Assembly (NCBI GenBank): GCA_937896505.1
Contig: CALBNP010000007.1
Coordinates: 1-27,063 of the forward strand
DNA: 27,063 bases
Direction of reading: 5' to 3'
Source: an uncultured Bacteroidales bacterium
Lineage (GTDB): Bacteria > Bacteroidota > Bacteroidia > Bacteroidales > F082
Position numbers and translations under genes: made by a program. Position 1 is the stretch's first letter, and the number at the start of each line of letters is the position of its first letter. The notes under the pieces are model-generated. The model did no database searches. It worked only from the letters and a program-made list of their open reading frames with translations, and had not been told where the DNA came from. This document shows, in pieces, positions 7,791-15,796 of this stretch.

Positions 7791-8606
7791 ATGAATCTTC
7801 AAAAAAGAGTCAGTAAATATGCGCAGCAATGCCAGCACACGCCTTGGGCTTTGGTTACGGGCGGCAGTTCGGGCATGGGCTTGCAATATGCGCACCAATT
7901 AGCCGAAGCGGGCTGTAACTTGCTGTTGGTGAGCAATCAAGAAAAGGAACTGGAAAAGGTCTCAACCGAACTGTCATCGCAATTTGGCGTTGAGGTCGTG
8001 CCGCGTTTTCAGGATTTGGCGAAAGCTACCGCTGCCGATGAACTGCTTGCATTTTGCAATGAACGACAGTTGAAAATTGATATTCTCATCAACAATGCGG
8101 GCATGTTTTTCTTTGAGGAACTGACGCGCGAGAATGAAGCAAAGACATTGACAATGTTGCGCTTGCATACCTATACGCCAACGCGCCTTTGCATACTTTT
8201 CGGCAACGAAATGAAGCAACGCGGTCACGGTTTCATCATCATCGTTTCATCAATGGCGGCTACATTCCCCATGCCAGGCATCACGGTTTATTCGGCCACG
8301 AAAGCCTATCTGAAGAGTTTCGGCAAGTCCTTGTATTTCGAGATGTATCCTTACGGCGTTGGCGTGACGACGGTCTGTCCCGCTGCCATTGCCACACCGC
8401 TTTATAAACTGAAAGAAAGTTTGCTCGATTTGGGCGTCAAATTGGGCGTGATTGGCACGCCGCAGTGGTTGGTGCGCAAGGCTTTGAAAGGCATGTTCCG
8501 CAAGAAACGTGTCGTGAAACCAGGTTTCATGAATATCTATCTGCCGTCGATTATCGCATTGTTACCTAAATGGTTAGTGAATCGCTTATGGAAAAAGTTC
8601 AAGTAA
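7791..8606 (+). CDS. Short-chain dehydrogenase/reductase, possible hydroxysteroid dehydrogenase
   Basis: The 271-residue classical SDR has the cofactor loop TGGSSGMG (23-30), NNAG (101-104) and the catalytic Ser154, Tyr167, Lys171 (SS..., then YSATK). An unusually long tail ends in a hydrophobic-basic helix (about 249-271), like the membrane-associated 17-beta-HSD12 / 3-ketoacyl reductase branch. Together with the upstream 5-alpha-reductase-like gene this makes a hydroxysteroid dehydrogenase role plausible, but SDR substrate cannot be read from sequence. It begins one base after the stop of the glycosidase gene; an in-frame TTG at 7776 is less likely. The 3' end overlaps the next SDR by 19 bases. 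Confidence 0.87.
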   Translation: MNLQKRVSKYAQQCQHTPWALVTGGSSGMGLQYAHQLAEAGCNLLLVSNQEKELEKVSTELSSQFGVEVVPRFQDLAKATAADELLAFCNERQLKIDILINNAGMFFFEELTRENEAKTLTMLRLHTYTPTRLCILFGNEMKQRGHGFIIIVSSMAATFPMPGITVYSATKAYLKSFGKSLYFEMYPYGVGVTTVCPAAIATPLYKLKESLLDLGVKLGVIGTPQWLVRKALKGMFRKKRVVKPGFMNIYLPSIIALLPKWLVNRLWKKFK

Positions 8607-9415
8607 TCGTGACGGGTGCTTCGGGCAGCATCGGCTCGGCTGCGGTTCTTGCTTTGGCGCAACGCGGTTATCGGGTTATCATGGCTTGCCGCAATGTGGA
8701 GAAAGGGGAGAAGATTAAGGCTGAAATCCAAAACTCTTTGCCTGAAGCCGATTTGCAATTGATGCAGGTTGACATGGCATCGCTGAAATCGGTAAAAAGT
8801 TTTGCTGATGGCTTGAAAGACAACGGAATACAACTTGGCGGCATTTTCAATAATGCTGGCACGATGAACCGCAATTTCGCCTTGTCGGAAGATGGTTTTG
8901 AAAAAACTATCGCGGTCAATTACATTGCGCCGTATTTCCTGACGCGCTCCTTGTCGCCTATGTTTCAGCCTGATGCACACATCGTGAACATGGTTTCCCT
9001 GACTTGCGGCATGGCGAAACTCGACCGCACTTTCTTTGAGAAAACGGAAAAGGATTTCAGTCAGTTGGGAACGTATGCCGATTCGAAATTGGCTTTGCTG
9101 CTGTTTACGCTTGCCTTGTCGCAAAAGAATGGCTTTCATGTCAATATGGCTGACCCTGGCGTGGTGAACAGCAATATGATTAGCCTTGGCCGTTGGTTCG
9201 ATCCTTTGGCGGATGCTGTTTTTCGTCCATTCTGCAAGTCGCCTGAAAAGGGTGCTATTCCGCCTGTCAACGCGATGACGAGTGAACTTTCCGGCAAGTA
9301 TTTTGTTCGAAAAAACTGCAAAAATGTACCTGAAAAATTCCTGTCACATCCCGAAATTGAATGGTTATGGAACGAAACGGAAGAATTGTTGCGAAAAAGA
9401 GGTTTCCAACTGTAA
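8588..9415 (+). CDS. Short-chain dehydrogenase/reductase, retinol-dehydrogenase-like
   Basis: The 275-residue SDR has TGASGSIG (9-16), ACRN (33-36, typical of NADP-preferring RDH/WWOX-like SDRs), NNAG (88-91), and catalytic Ser137, Tyr163, Lys167 (YADSK). ADPGVV (188-193) after the active site is also typical of this branch, whose members act on retinoids, sterols or other lipid alcohols. The ATG at 8588 lies in the 3' end of the preceding SDR gene. The two SDRs differ clearly in sequence, so this is not a recent duplication. With the other redox genes it could interconvert 3-oxo and 3-hydroxy groups, which is inference. Confidence 0.85.
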   Translation: MEKVQVIVTGASGSIGSAAVLALAQRGYRVIMACRNVEKGEKIKAEIQNSLPEADLQLMQVDMASLKSVKSFADGLKDNGIQLGGIFNNAGTMNRNFALSEDGFEKTIAVNYIAPYFLTRSLSPMFQPDAHIVNMVSLTCGMAKLDRTFFEKTEKDFSQLGTYADSKLALLLFTLALSQKNGFHVNMADPGVVNSNMISLGRWFDPLADAVFRPFCKSPEKGAIPPVNAMTSELSGKYFVRKNCKNVPEKFLSHPEIEWLWNETEELLRKRGFQL

Positions 9416-10341
9416 TCGTGTTGTTGCTGTTGGCTTTTCCGACCTTTGCCCAGCGTTACGAAACGGTGCCTTTCGGCGATTTCGAGCAGTGGACGGTGCG
9501 CCACATCACAGAGTCGGCGATTTTGGGCGGCGACACGAAGACTTTGTATATTCCTGCGCCTATCGATACGATTGACGGCAACAAAGTCTATGATTACAAG
9601 AAAACCATTTGGTCCACATCCAACGCTTACGCAAAAATTATGGGCATTGTCAAGACCAGCACATCGGTCATGCCCGACAAGGGACCTTCGGGAAAATGTG
9701 CGAAGTTGGCCACTTGTTTTGCCCAGTGCAAGGTCGCGGGACTCATAAATATTAAGGTGTTGGCATCAGGCTCCATCTATTGGGGCAAGATGTTGGAACC
9801 CATCACGGGCGTGTCCGACCCGTACGCCTTCATGGATTGGGGCATTCCTTTTACGAAAAAACCGAAGGCTGTAGTGCTTGATTATAAGTCGGTTGTGCCG
9901 AATACGGGCAAACTGACCAAAGGCACGACTTTCCGCACGACGACTTTCGACGGCTACGACCCCGAGGAAATCATGCTCATTCTGCAATACCGCTGGGAAG
10001 ACGAAAAAGGCAACATCCACGCCAAAAGGGTGGGCACGGCTTTCTATCACATCGATAAGACCTCCAACGGTTGGGTGAAGGATTTGCGAGTGCCTGTCAT
10101 CTATGGCGATGCGCGCAAATCACCGAATTACAAGCCTTACATGGATTTGGTCTCGAAAGACCGTCCTTTTTTCGCCTTGAACAAAAAAGGGGATAAGAAG
10201 CCCATTTTGGAAGAAGCCTGGGCTGATGCCAACAGCCCTGTCACTCACGCCATCATGATGATTACCTCAGGTAGTTGTGGTGCTTTCATCGGTGCCTTGG
10301 ACAACGTGCTTTGGGTGGATAATGTGAGGTTGGAGTATTAG
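9361..10341 (+). CDS. Secreted PCMD (putative carbohydrate metabolism domain) protein
   Basis: The 326-residue protein starts with a signal peptide (basic residues to 14, hydrophobic core 17-29, FPTFAQ ending near 31). The rest resembles the PCMD family (PF13201) of Bacteroidota: an early FGDFEQW block (38-44) and a C-terminal beta-rich domain ending with GALDNVLWVDNVRLEY. PCMD proteins are surface or periplasmic, are often found beside polysaccharide-degradation genes, and are thought to bind carbohydrate. The start overlaps the preceding SDR gene by 55 bases; ATG 9367 would shorten this by two codons. It sits 18 bases before the GH110 gene, which fits a shared extracytoplasmic role. Confidence 0.75.
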   Translation: MVMERNGRIVAKKRFPTVIVLLLLAFPTFAQRYETVPFGDFEQWTVRHITESAILGGDTKTLYIPAPIDTIDGNKVYDYKKTIWSTSNAYAKIMGIVKTSTSVMPDKGPSGKCAKLATCFAQCKVAGLINIKVLASGSIYWGKMLEPITGVSDPYAFMDWGIPFTKKPKAVVLDYKSVVPNTGKLTKGTTFRTTTFDGYDPEEIMLILQYRWEDEKGNIHAKRVGTAFYHIDKTSNGWVKDLRVPVIYGDARKSPNYKPYMDLVSKDRPFFALNKKGDKKPILEEAWADANSPVTHAIMMITSGSCGAFIGALDNVLWVDNVRLEY

Positions 10342-10359
10342 AAAATTGTTTTGCAAACT

Positions 10360-11991
10360 ATGAAACACATTCATTTTCTACTCGTCCTAATCTTCGCTGC
10401 AAGTTTGTTTTCTTGCAATGATAAGGTCGCGAACATCCGTGACTTTGGCGTGAAACCGAATACAGGGAAAGATGTAACTGCCGATTTCAACAAGGCTTTG
10501 TGGCAATGTCGCGAAAAGGGCGTGAAGGTGCTTCATCTCGAAAAGGGTGTCTATGACTTTTGGCCTGATGATGCGGCCCAAAGAGAGATTTTCGTCTCGA
10601 ATACGAGTAGCGAAACGGAATGCCCTTCGAAAATCAAGACCATAGGCCTCCTGCTCGAAGACCAACATGATCTTACGATAGAAGGCAATGGCGCCGAGCT
10701 GGTTTTTCACGGCAAGCTGACGATGATGGCCCTCATCCATTCTTCCGGCATCAGGTTGAGGAACTTTCATATTGATTGCGAACGCCCCGGCGCTTCCGAA
10801 ATGATGATTGAAAAGGTCAATGCTGGCGAGGTGTTTTTACGTTTCAACAAAAGCTCATGGTACGAAATCACGCCCGAAGGCAGATTGGAATTGGTCGGGG
10901 AGGGTTGGAAAACCGAATATCCGCATTGCGTCGAATATGATGCGCAAACAGGTTACATGATTTACAGCACGAATTGGGATATCGTGCAAAACTCTCATGC
11001 TGAGGAGATTGAAAAGGGACTTGTGAAAGTCCATGTCGGTGAAACGTCGTCTTTTAAGGAAGGTAATGTCCTCACCGTCCGCGACAGGATCCGTGACCAA
11101 GTCGGAATCCTGAATCTTGAGAGCGAGGACTTGGAATTTGAGGATTTGGGCATTCATTCCCTTCATGCCATTGGCGTTGTCAGCCAGTTTTGTAGGAATG
11201 TGTCTTTCGAAAATGTGAATTTCGAGCCATGGGAAGGCAGTGGGCGCATCCTCGCTTCTTCGGCAGATTTCCTTCATTTTAGCGGCTGTGCGGGGAAGGT
11301 TATGGTTCACGGTTGCCGTTTCAGCGGCGCCCAGGACGATTGCATCAATATCCATGGAACCTATTTGGTACTTGATGAAATCATGTCGGACAAACAAATA
11401 AAACTCCGTTTTGCCCATCATCAGACCTACGGCATGCAGGCATTCTGGCCAGGCGATACCATAGCGTTGGTCAACCGCAATTCGTTGAAAACCATGGCTG
11501 TTGCTGTCGTTGACTCGGTCTGCCGCTTGAGCGATAGGGAAGTCCATTTGAGGGTGAATCAGGCCATCCCTACGGAGATTCTGGAAAATGAATATGTCGT
11601 CGAAAACATGACGTGGACACCTGAGGCCGAGATTTCCGATAATTATTTCACGAGAACAAGCACCAGAGGAATATTGATTACCACGCCGAGAAAATCCGTG
11701 ATTAAGGATAATGTGTTCGACAAAGTCGGGATGAGCGGTATTTTCATCAGCGGCGATGCGAACGATTGGTACGAAAGCGGTGCCGTCAAAGACTTGACTA
11801 TCAGTAATAACCGCTTCGTTGATTGCGCCTATAACAGCGGTTCAAAAGGAGCGATGATACTGATTGAACCGACAAATACGACGGATGAAACTCCCGTCCA
11901 CGAAAACATCAAAATCCTTGGCAACCAATTTGAATCGGAAGGTCGGGAACCAGTCGTGTATAAATCGGTTGGGAACCTTGTCGTTGAATAG
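10360..11991 (+). CDS. GH110 family alpha-galactosidase lipoprotein
   Basis: The 543-residue protein has a lipoprotein signal (hydrophobic 5-16, lipobox LFSC with Cys19), then a right-handed beta-helix fold matching GH110 exo-alpha-1,3-galactosidases, the family of the Bacteroides blood-group-B enzymes. Early blocks are IRDFGVKPN (26-34) and DVTADFNKAL (38-47). Three acidic residues D303 (SSADFLHF), D326 and D327 (AQDDCIN) have the spacing of the three catalytic aspartates I recall for the family (n, n+23, n+24). It is slightly shorter than characterised members (about 590-620). I chose ATG 10360 over TTG 10351 because it begins the signal peptide. Last gene of the operon. Exact linkage specificity (branched blood group B versus linear alpha-Gal) cannot be read here. 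Confidence 0.85.
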   Translation: MKHIHFLLVLIFAASLFSCNDKVANIRDFGVKPNTGKDVTADFNKALWQCREKGVKVLHLEKGVYDFWPDDAAQREIFVSNTSSETECPSKIKTIGLLLEDQHDLTIEGNGAELVFHGKLTMMALIHSSGIRLRNFHIDCERPGASEMMIEKVNAGEVFLRFNKSSWYEITPEGRLELVGEGWKTEYPHCVEYDAQTGYMIYSTNWDIVQNSHAEEIEKGLVKVHVGETSSFKEGNVLTVRDRIRDQVGILNLESEDLEFEDLGIHSLHAIGVVSQFCRNVSFENVNFEPWEGSGRILASSADFLHFSGCAGKVMVHGCRFSGAQDDCINIHGTYLVLDEIMSDKQIKLRFAHHQTYGMQAFWPGDTIALVNRNSLKTMAVAVVDSVCRLSDREVHLRVNQAIPTEILENEYVVENMTWTPEAEISDNYFTRTSTRGILITTPRKSVIKDNVFDKVGMSGIFISGDANDWYESGAVKDLTISNNRFVDCAYNSGSKGAMILIEPTNTTDETPVHENIKILGNQFESEGREPVVYKSVGNLVVE

Positions 11992-12061
11992 TTTTCTGTT
12001 TTTGCAGCTCAGATGTGGAAAATTCTTTCCTTTAATTACTCTCTCCCATGCCATTTTTTCC

Positions 12062-12069
12062 TATTTTTG
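12062..12069 (+). promoter_or_regulatory. -7 promoter box for the DUF5606 gene
   Basis: TATTTTTG fits TAnnTTTG and lies 37 bases before the ATG at 12107. No clear -33 element. It separates the DUF5606 gene from the upstream seven-gene operon. Confidence 0.55.
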
Positions 12070-12106
12070 CACCCGATTTTTTAAACAAATAAATTAGAAT
12101 TTAATC

Positions 12107-12541
12107 ATGGATTTAAGCAAAATCGTTTCTATAGCAGGCAAACCAGGACTGTATCAGATTAAGTCACAGGCCATTGGAAGAATTATTGTTGAATCGCTCG
12201 TTGATGGCAAATGCACTCCCGCTTTTGCTCACGACCGCATGAGCTCGCTGGAAGAAATCTCCATTTTCTCCACCGATGAAGACCGCCCGCTGAAGGAAGT
12301 CTTCAAAATGATCAATGAAAAGATGGGTGAAAAGGTCGATTTCGATTTCAAGAAGGCTTCGAATGACCAACTTAGAGCCAAGTTCCTCGAAGTGATGCCT
12401 GATTACGACCAGGAAGCCGTTTATCCATCGGATATGAAAAAGGTGTTTGCATGGTATCAGATGCTGATGGACAAGAACTTGCTCGACTTCACCGAAGAAG
12501 AAAAACCTGCTGAAGAAGCAGCTGAAGAAAAAGCTGAGTAA
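12107..12541 (+). CDS. DUF5606 domain protein
   Basis: The 144-residue protein resembles a conserved Bacteroidota family of unknown function (DUF5606): it opens with DLSKIVSIAGKPGLY and continues with conserved FAHDRMSSLEEISIF (40-54). The N-terminal half looks like a small beta-rich fold, the middle is helical, and the last 16 residues are an acidic Glu/Ala/Lys tail. No signal peptide or membrane segment, so probably cytoplasmic. It has its own promoter box and a strong terminator just after the stop, so it is likely monocistronic. Confidence 0.8.
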   Translation: MDLSKIVSIAGKPGLYQIKSQAIGRIIVESLVDGKCTPAFAHDRMSSLEEISIFSTDEDRPLKEVFKMINEKMGEKVDFDFKKASNDQLRAKFLEVMPDYDQEAVYPSDMKKVFAWYQMLMDKNLLDFTEEEKPAEEAAEEKAE

Positions 12542-12563
12542 GATTTGCTCCGTTTTGGATAAC

Positions 12564-12599
12564 AAAAAAAGATGTTCTCGTTTTGAGGACATCTTTTTT
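12564..12599 (+). terminator. Rho-independent terminator after the DUF5606 gene
   Basis: A run of A, the stem GATGTTCTC / GAGGACATC (one wobble pair) with a TTTT-containing loop, then TTTTTT. It begins about 23 bases after the stop codon at 12541. The A and T runs make it potentially bidirectional. Confidence 0.85.
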
Positions 12600-12632
12600 G
12601 TCATATTCCGCTGCCTTTTTTTGATTATTGCT

Positions 12633-12640
12633 TATCTTTG
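12633..12640 (+). promoter_or_regulatory. -7 promoter box ahead of the membrane protein-pyrK-pyrD run
   Basis: TATCTTTG matches TAnnTTTG and lies 25 bases before the ATG at 12666, just after the preceding terminator. No firm -33 element. Confidence 0.6.
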
Positions 12641-12665
12641 TCCCCGAATTTTAATTTGAAAAGCA

Positions 12666-13022
12666 ATGGAAAACGATGAAAAAGAAGACCGCATTGAAAA
12701 GATGGTAAAAGCATCGCCAATGCAGAAGACCTTTAATAAGGTGTTGTGGTGCTCGTGCTGCGTTGCTGGCATAGGTATCATTAACGTTCTTGCCGATTTT
12801 GTAAAAGGCAGAACGGTGGACTGGAAGGAAGCAATCGGTTTTATCGCTGGTGGCCTCTTCTTTCTTTTGGTTTACGCGGTGATTAGTCTTTTCGTGAATC
12901 GTTCAAAATGCTTTGAGAATCTTGACGTTAAGGAAAAAGATGAAAAGAAGGGAAAGTTGAGTTTTTGGATACTATTCGCTTTCTTTGTTGTGGTTTTCAT
13001 TGTTTGTGGCATCTTAGATTGA
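12666..13022 (+). CDS. Small membrane protein of unknown function
   Basis: I do not recognise this 118-residue protein. It has a charged N-terminus (about 1-20), three predicted membrane segments (about 26-44, 56-76 and 98-117), and a charged Lys/Glu loop (about 77-96). Two adjacent cysteines lie in the first segment. It follows a clear promoter box and ends 18 bases before pyrK, so it may be co-transcribed with the pyrimidine genes, but nothing in its sequence links it to them. Confidence 0.75.
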   Translation: MENDEKEDRIEKMVKASPMQKTFNKVLWCSCCVAGIGIINVLADFVKGRTVDWKEAIGFIAGGLFFLLVYAVISLFVNRSKCFENLDVKEKDEKKGKLSFWILFAFFVVVFIVCGILD

Positions 13023-13040
13023 TATTTCTTTAGATATAAA

Positions 13041-13802
13041 ATGAAACAGATAACAGATTTTAAACTCATTGAGAAACAGGATTATGGCAATGTTTCGTGG
13101 CTGAAGTTGCAGTCGGAGAGCGATTTGCCTGCTATCTTGCCGGGTCAATTTGTGGAGGTGCGTGTTGACGGCTCTCCAAAGACTTACTTGCGTCGCCCGA
13201 TTTCCATTCACGATGTAGATGCAGAAAACCGTTGCATCGAATTGTTGGTAGCCAAGGTGGGTGAGGGCAGCACGACACTGACGATGTTGCCGATAGGTGC
13301 TACCGTGAATTTGGTTTTGCCTTTGGGCAACGGCTTCACATATCCCGAAAAAGGCGAAGAAGTGCTGCTTGTTGGTGGTGGCGTGGGCATCGCCCCGATG
13401 CTGTATTTCGCAAAGATGCTGAAAATGAAAGGCTTTGAACCTGCTTTGCTTTTAGGCGGCAAAACGGAAAATAACTTGATGCGCCTTGACGAATACCGTC
13501 GTTGGGGTGCCACTTTCGTAACCACCGAAGATGGCTCGATGGGTGAGAAAGGCTTCGTGACGCAACATTCTATTTGGAGCGATAAGACCTTCGACAAGGT
13601 TTATGTCTGTGGCCCGAAACCGATGATGAAAGCCGTCTGTGCGCTGACGAAAGAAAACAACATTTGGTGCGAGGTCTCGCTCGAAAATATGATGGCTTGC
13701 GGTTTGGGTGCTTGCCTGTGTTGCGTCGAAAAGACGGTTGAAGGCAACACCTGCGTCTGCAAGGAAGGTCCGGTTTTCAATACAAGGAGGTTGTTATGGT
13801 AA
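13041..13802 (+). CDS. pyrK: Dihydroorotate dehydrogenase B, electron transfer subunit
   Basis: PyrK carries electrons from the PyrD flavin to NAD+ in pyrimidine synthesis. The 253-residue protein has the FAD-binding RRPISI (51-56), the NAD-binding GGGVGIAP (112-119), a VCGPKPMM block (189-196), and C-terminal [2Fe-2S] ligands C220, C225, C228 and C240 in the family pattern (ACGLGACLCC, then CKEGPVF). Length is typical. Its stop overlaps the pyrD start by 7 bases, and an AAGGAGG site for pyrD lies within its last codons. Confidence 0.95.
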   Translation: MKQITDFKLIEKQDYGNVSWLKLQSESDLPAILPGQFVEVRVDGSPKTYLRRPISIHDVDAENRCIELLVAKVGEGSTTLTMLPIGATVNLVLPLGNGFTYPEKGEEVLLVGGGVGIAPMLYFAKMLKMKGFEPALLLGGKTENNLMRLDEYRRWGATFVTTEDGSMGEKGFVTQHSIWSDKTFDKVYVCGPKPMMKAVCALTKENNIWCEVSLENMMACGLGACLCCVEKTVEGNTCVCKEGPVFNTRRLLW

Positions 13803-14710
13803 ACACAAAGATAGATTTAGGCAAAGGCCTCGTGCTTCGCAATCCCGTGATGACGGCTTCGGGCACTTTCGGCTATGGCGAAGAATACACCGATTTCGTT
13901 GATATGGCGCAACTTGGCGGCATTATCGTGAAAGGAACTACCTTGCATCCGCGCGAAGGCAATCCTTATCCGCGTATGGCTGAGACGCCATCGGGCATGT
14001 TGAATTGCGTCGGCTTGCAGAACAAGGGCGTGGAATATTTCATCAACACGATTTATCCGCGCATCAAGGATTTCGACACCAATGTGATTCTGAATTTATC
14101 TGGCTCAACCATAGAGGATTATGTGACGGCGGCTGAGATGATCAATGAGCTGGATAAAATCCCTGCCATCGAGCTGAATGTGTCGTGTCCGAATGTGCGT
14201 CAAGGCGGCATGGCTTTTGGCATGACTTGTTCGGGTATCTCGCAAGTTGTTGCCGAAGTGCGCAAGGTCTATCACAAACACTTGATGGTGAAATTGTCGC
14301 CCAATGTGACCAACATCGCTGAAATTGCGCAGGCAGCCGAAGCCTCTGGTGCTGATTCCGTCTCGCTGATTAACACCTTGTTAGGCATGGCTATCGATGC
14401 CGAAAAGCGTAAGCCGATACTTTCCATGGTGACGGGCGGCATGTCGGGCGCCTGCGTCAAGCCGGTGGCTTTGCGCTGCGTTTGGCAAGTGTCAAAAGCG
14501 GTGAAGATTCCTGTAGTCGGTTTGGGAGGCATCTCAAGCGCTACCGATGCTGTGGAGTTTATGCTGGCAGGCGCATCGGCCATCGAAATCGGAACCGCCA
14601 ATTTCATTGATCCGGCCATTTCGTCTAAGGTTGCAGCTGGCATTACTGATTATTGTGAACGCCATGGATTTGAAAAGGCGACAGACCTTATCGGCGCTTT
14701 AGAGGCTTGA
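13796..14710 (+). CDS. pyrD: Dihydroorotate dehydrogenase B, catalytic subunit (class 1B)
   Basis: The 304-residue FMN protein oxidises dihydroorotate to orotate. Markers are NPVMTASGTFGYG (16-28), KGTT (46-49), NVSCPN (128-133) with C131 as the class 1 catalytic base, KLSPN (166-170), and the FMN phosphate region GLGGISSA (242-249). Cys at the catalytic position and the adjacent pyrK identify class 1B. The gene overlaps pyrK by 7 bases with a strong internal ribosome site, so the two subunits are probably translationally coupled. A bidirectional terminator follows. Confidence 0.95.
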   Translation: MVNTKIDLGKGLVLRNPVMTASGTFGYGEEYTDFVDMAQLGGIIVKGTTLHPREGNPYPRMAETPSGMLNCVGLQNKGVEYFINTIYPRIKDFDTNVILNLSGSTIEDYVTAAEMINELDKIPAIELNVSCPNVRQGGMAFGMTCSGISQVVAEVRKVYHKHLMVKLSPNVTNIAEIAQAAEASGADSVSLINTLLGMAIDAEKRKPILSMVTGGMSGACVKPVALRCVWQVSKAVKIPVVGLGGISSATDAVEFMLAGASAIEIGTANFIDPAISSKVAAGITDYCERHGFEKATDLIGALEA

Positions 14711-14732
14711 TAATCAATTGTATTGATAAACA

Positions 14733-14758
14733 AAAAAGGAGCAGAGATGCTCCTTTTT
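14733..14758. terminator. Bidirectional terminator between pyrD and murB
   Basis: The stem AAAAAGGAGCA / TGCTCCTTTTT with a GAGA loop is flanked by A and T runs on opposite sides. It lies between convergent genes, 22 bases after the pyrD stop and 3 bases from the murB stop, so it can serve both. Confidence 0.9.
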
Positions 14759-14761
14759 AGT

Positions 14762-15775
14762 TTATATGAAATTCACTTCAGGTGAAATTTCAATCCCGAA
14801 TTTATCTTTGACGGATTGCATGATTTTTTCCGCCAATTCAACGATGTCGCAGCCTTTCCCGCCGCCGTAATGCACCAAGACCAATGCTTGTTTTTCGTAA
14901 ACCCCGACATGTTTATCGCGCCAGCCTTTCCAACCGGCCTTTTCAATGAGCCATCCCGCCGGGACTTTCACTTTCCCGTCTGGCTCGGCATAATGTGGCG
15001 CATCGGGATAGGCTTTTTGCAAGGCTTCGAATTGCGCTTTCTCAATGACAGGATTCTTAAAGAAACTGCCGGCATTGCCGATTTTCCTGACATCGGGCAG
15101 CTTGGCATCACGAATGGCGCAGATGGCGTCGTGGAGTTGCTGCAATGTGGGTGTATCTATTTTGTTTTCAGCGAGATAATTCCTGATATTTCCGTATTCC
15201 AAATTCAGTTGAGCATTGCGTTTCAGGAGAAAATCAACGGAAACAATGACATATTTCCCTTTCAATTCCGATTTGAAAATGCTGTTGCGGTAGGCAAATT
15301 TGCACTCGTCTTTTTTGAAAACCCGATGTTCGCCTGTGGCAACACAAATGGCTTCGCATTGCAAAAAACAGTCTTTCAGTTCAGCACCATACGCTCCGAT
15401 ATTTTGCACAGGTGCCGCCCCGACCTTGCCCGGAATATGAGCGAGATTTTCCAATCCATGAAGATTATTGTCAACGGTAAATTGCACGAAATCAGGCCAA
15501 TCTTCACCAGCGTATGCACGCACGATGTTGCTGTCCGTCGAATCTGTCAAAAAATCAATTCCTTTGATATTCATATAAACGACCGTTCCGTCAAAATAAT
15601 CATCGCAAAACAGCACGTTGTTTCCGCCGCTGAGAATCAGATGCCTTTCTGTTTCAAGAATGCCGCTGCTAATCAGTTTTTCCAAGTCGGAAACGTTCTG
15701 GATTTCAACGAAATGTTTTGCCTTGACATCGAATCCGAAGCTGTTATATGTCTTTAATGAAAATTGCTCTTGCAT
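14762..15775 (-). CDS. murB: UDP-N-acetylmuramate dehydrogenase
   Basis: MurB reduces UDP-GlcNAc-enolpyruvate to UDP-MurNAc in peptidoglycan synthesis, using FAD and NADPH in the cytoplasm. The 337-residue protein is a type I MurB, close in length to the E. coli enzyme. It shows LSGGNNVLF (48-56), IPGKVGAAPVQNIGAYGAE (114-132), YRNS with R163, NAGSFFKNP (234-242) with proton donor S237, HYGGGKG (302-308) and C-terminal PEV with E333; the 96-residue S-to-E spacing agrees with E. coli. It starts 21 bases after the stop of the AAA/DUF4143 ATPase gene and may be co-transcribed with it. Confidence 0.95.
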   Translation of the reverse strand: MQEQFSLKTYNSFGFDVKAKHFVEIQNVSDLEKLISSGILETERHLILSGGNNVLFCDDYFDGTVVYMNIKGIDFLTDSTDSNIVRAYAGEDWPDFVQFTVDNNLHGLENLAHIPGKVGAAPVQNIGAYGAELKDCFLQCEAICVATGEHRVFKKDECKFAYRNSIFKSELKGKYVIVSVDFLLKRNAQLNLEYGNIRNYLAENKIDTPTLQQLHDAICAIRDAKLPDVRKIGNAGSFFKNPVIEKAQFEALQKAYPDAPHYAEPDGKVKVPAGWLIEKAGWKGWRDKHVGVYEKQALVLVHYGGGKGCDIVELAEKIMQSVKDKFGIEISPEVNFI

Positions 15776-15796
15776 GATGTGAATTGTATAATGTTA

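Noticed and set aside
4324..11991. Classical polysaccharide utilisation locus
   Set aside because: Two glycosidases and a PCMD protein are present, but there is no SusC/SusD pair or hybrid sensor, and most of the other genes are redox enzymes.
14816..15757. Long open frame (313 residues) opposite murB
   Set aside because: It is antisense to a clear murB gene with all catalytic residues, and has no recognisable domain.
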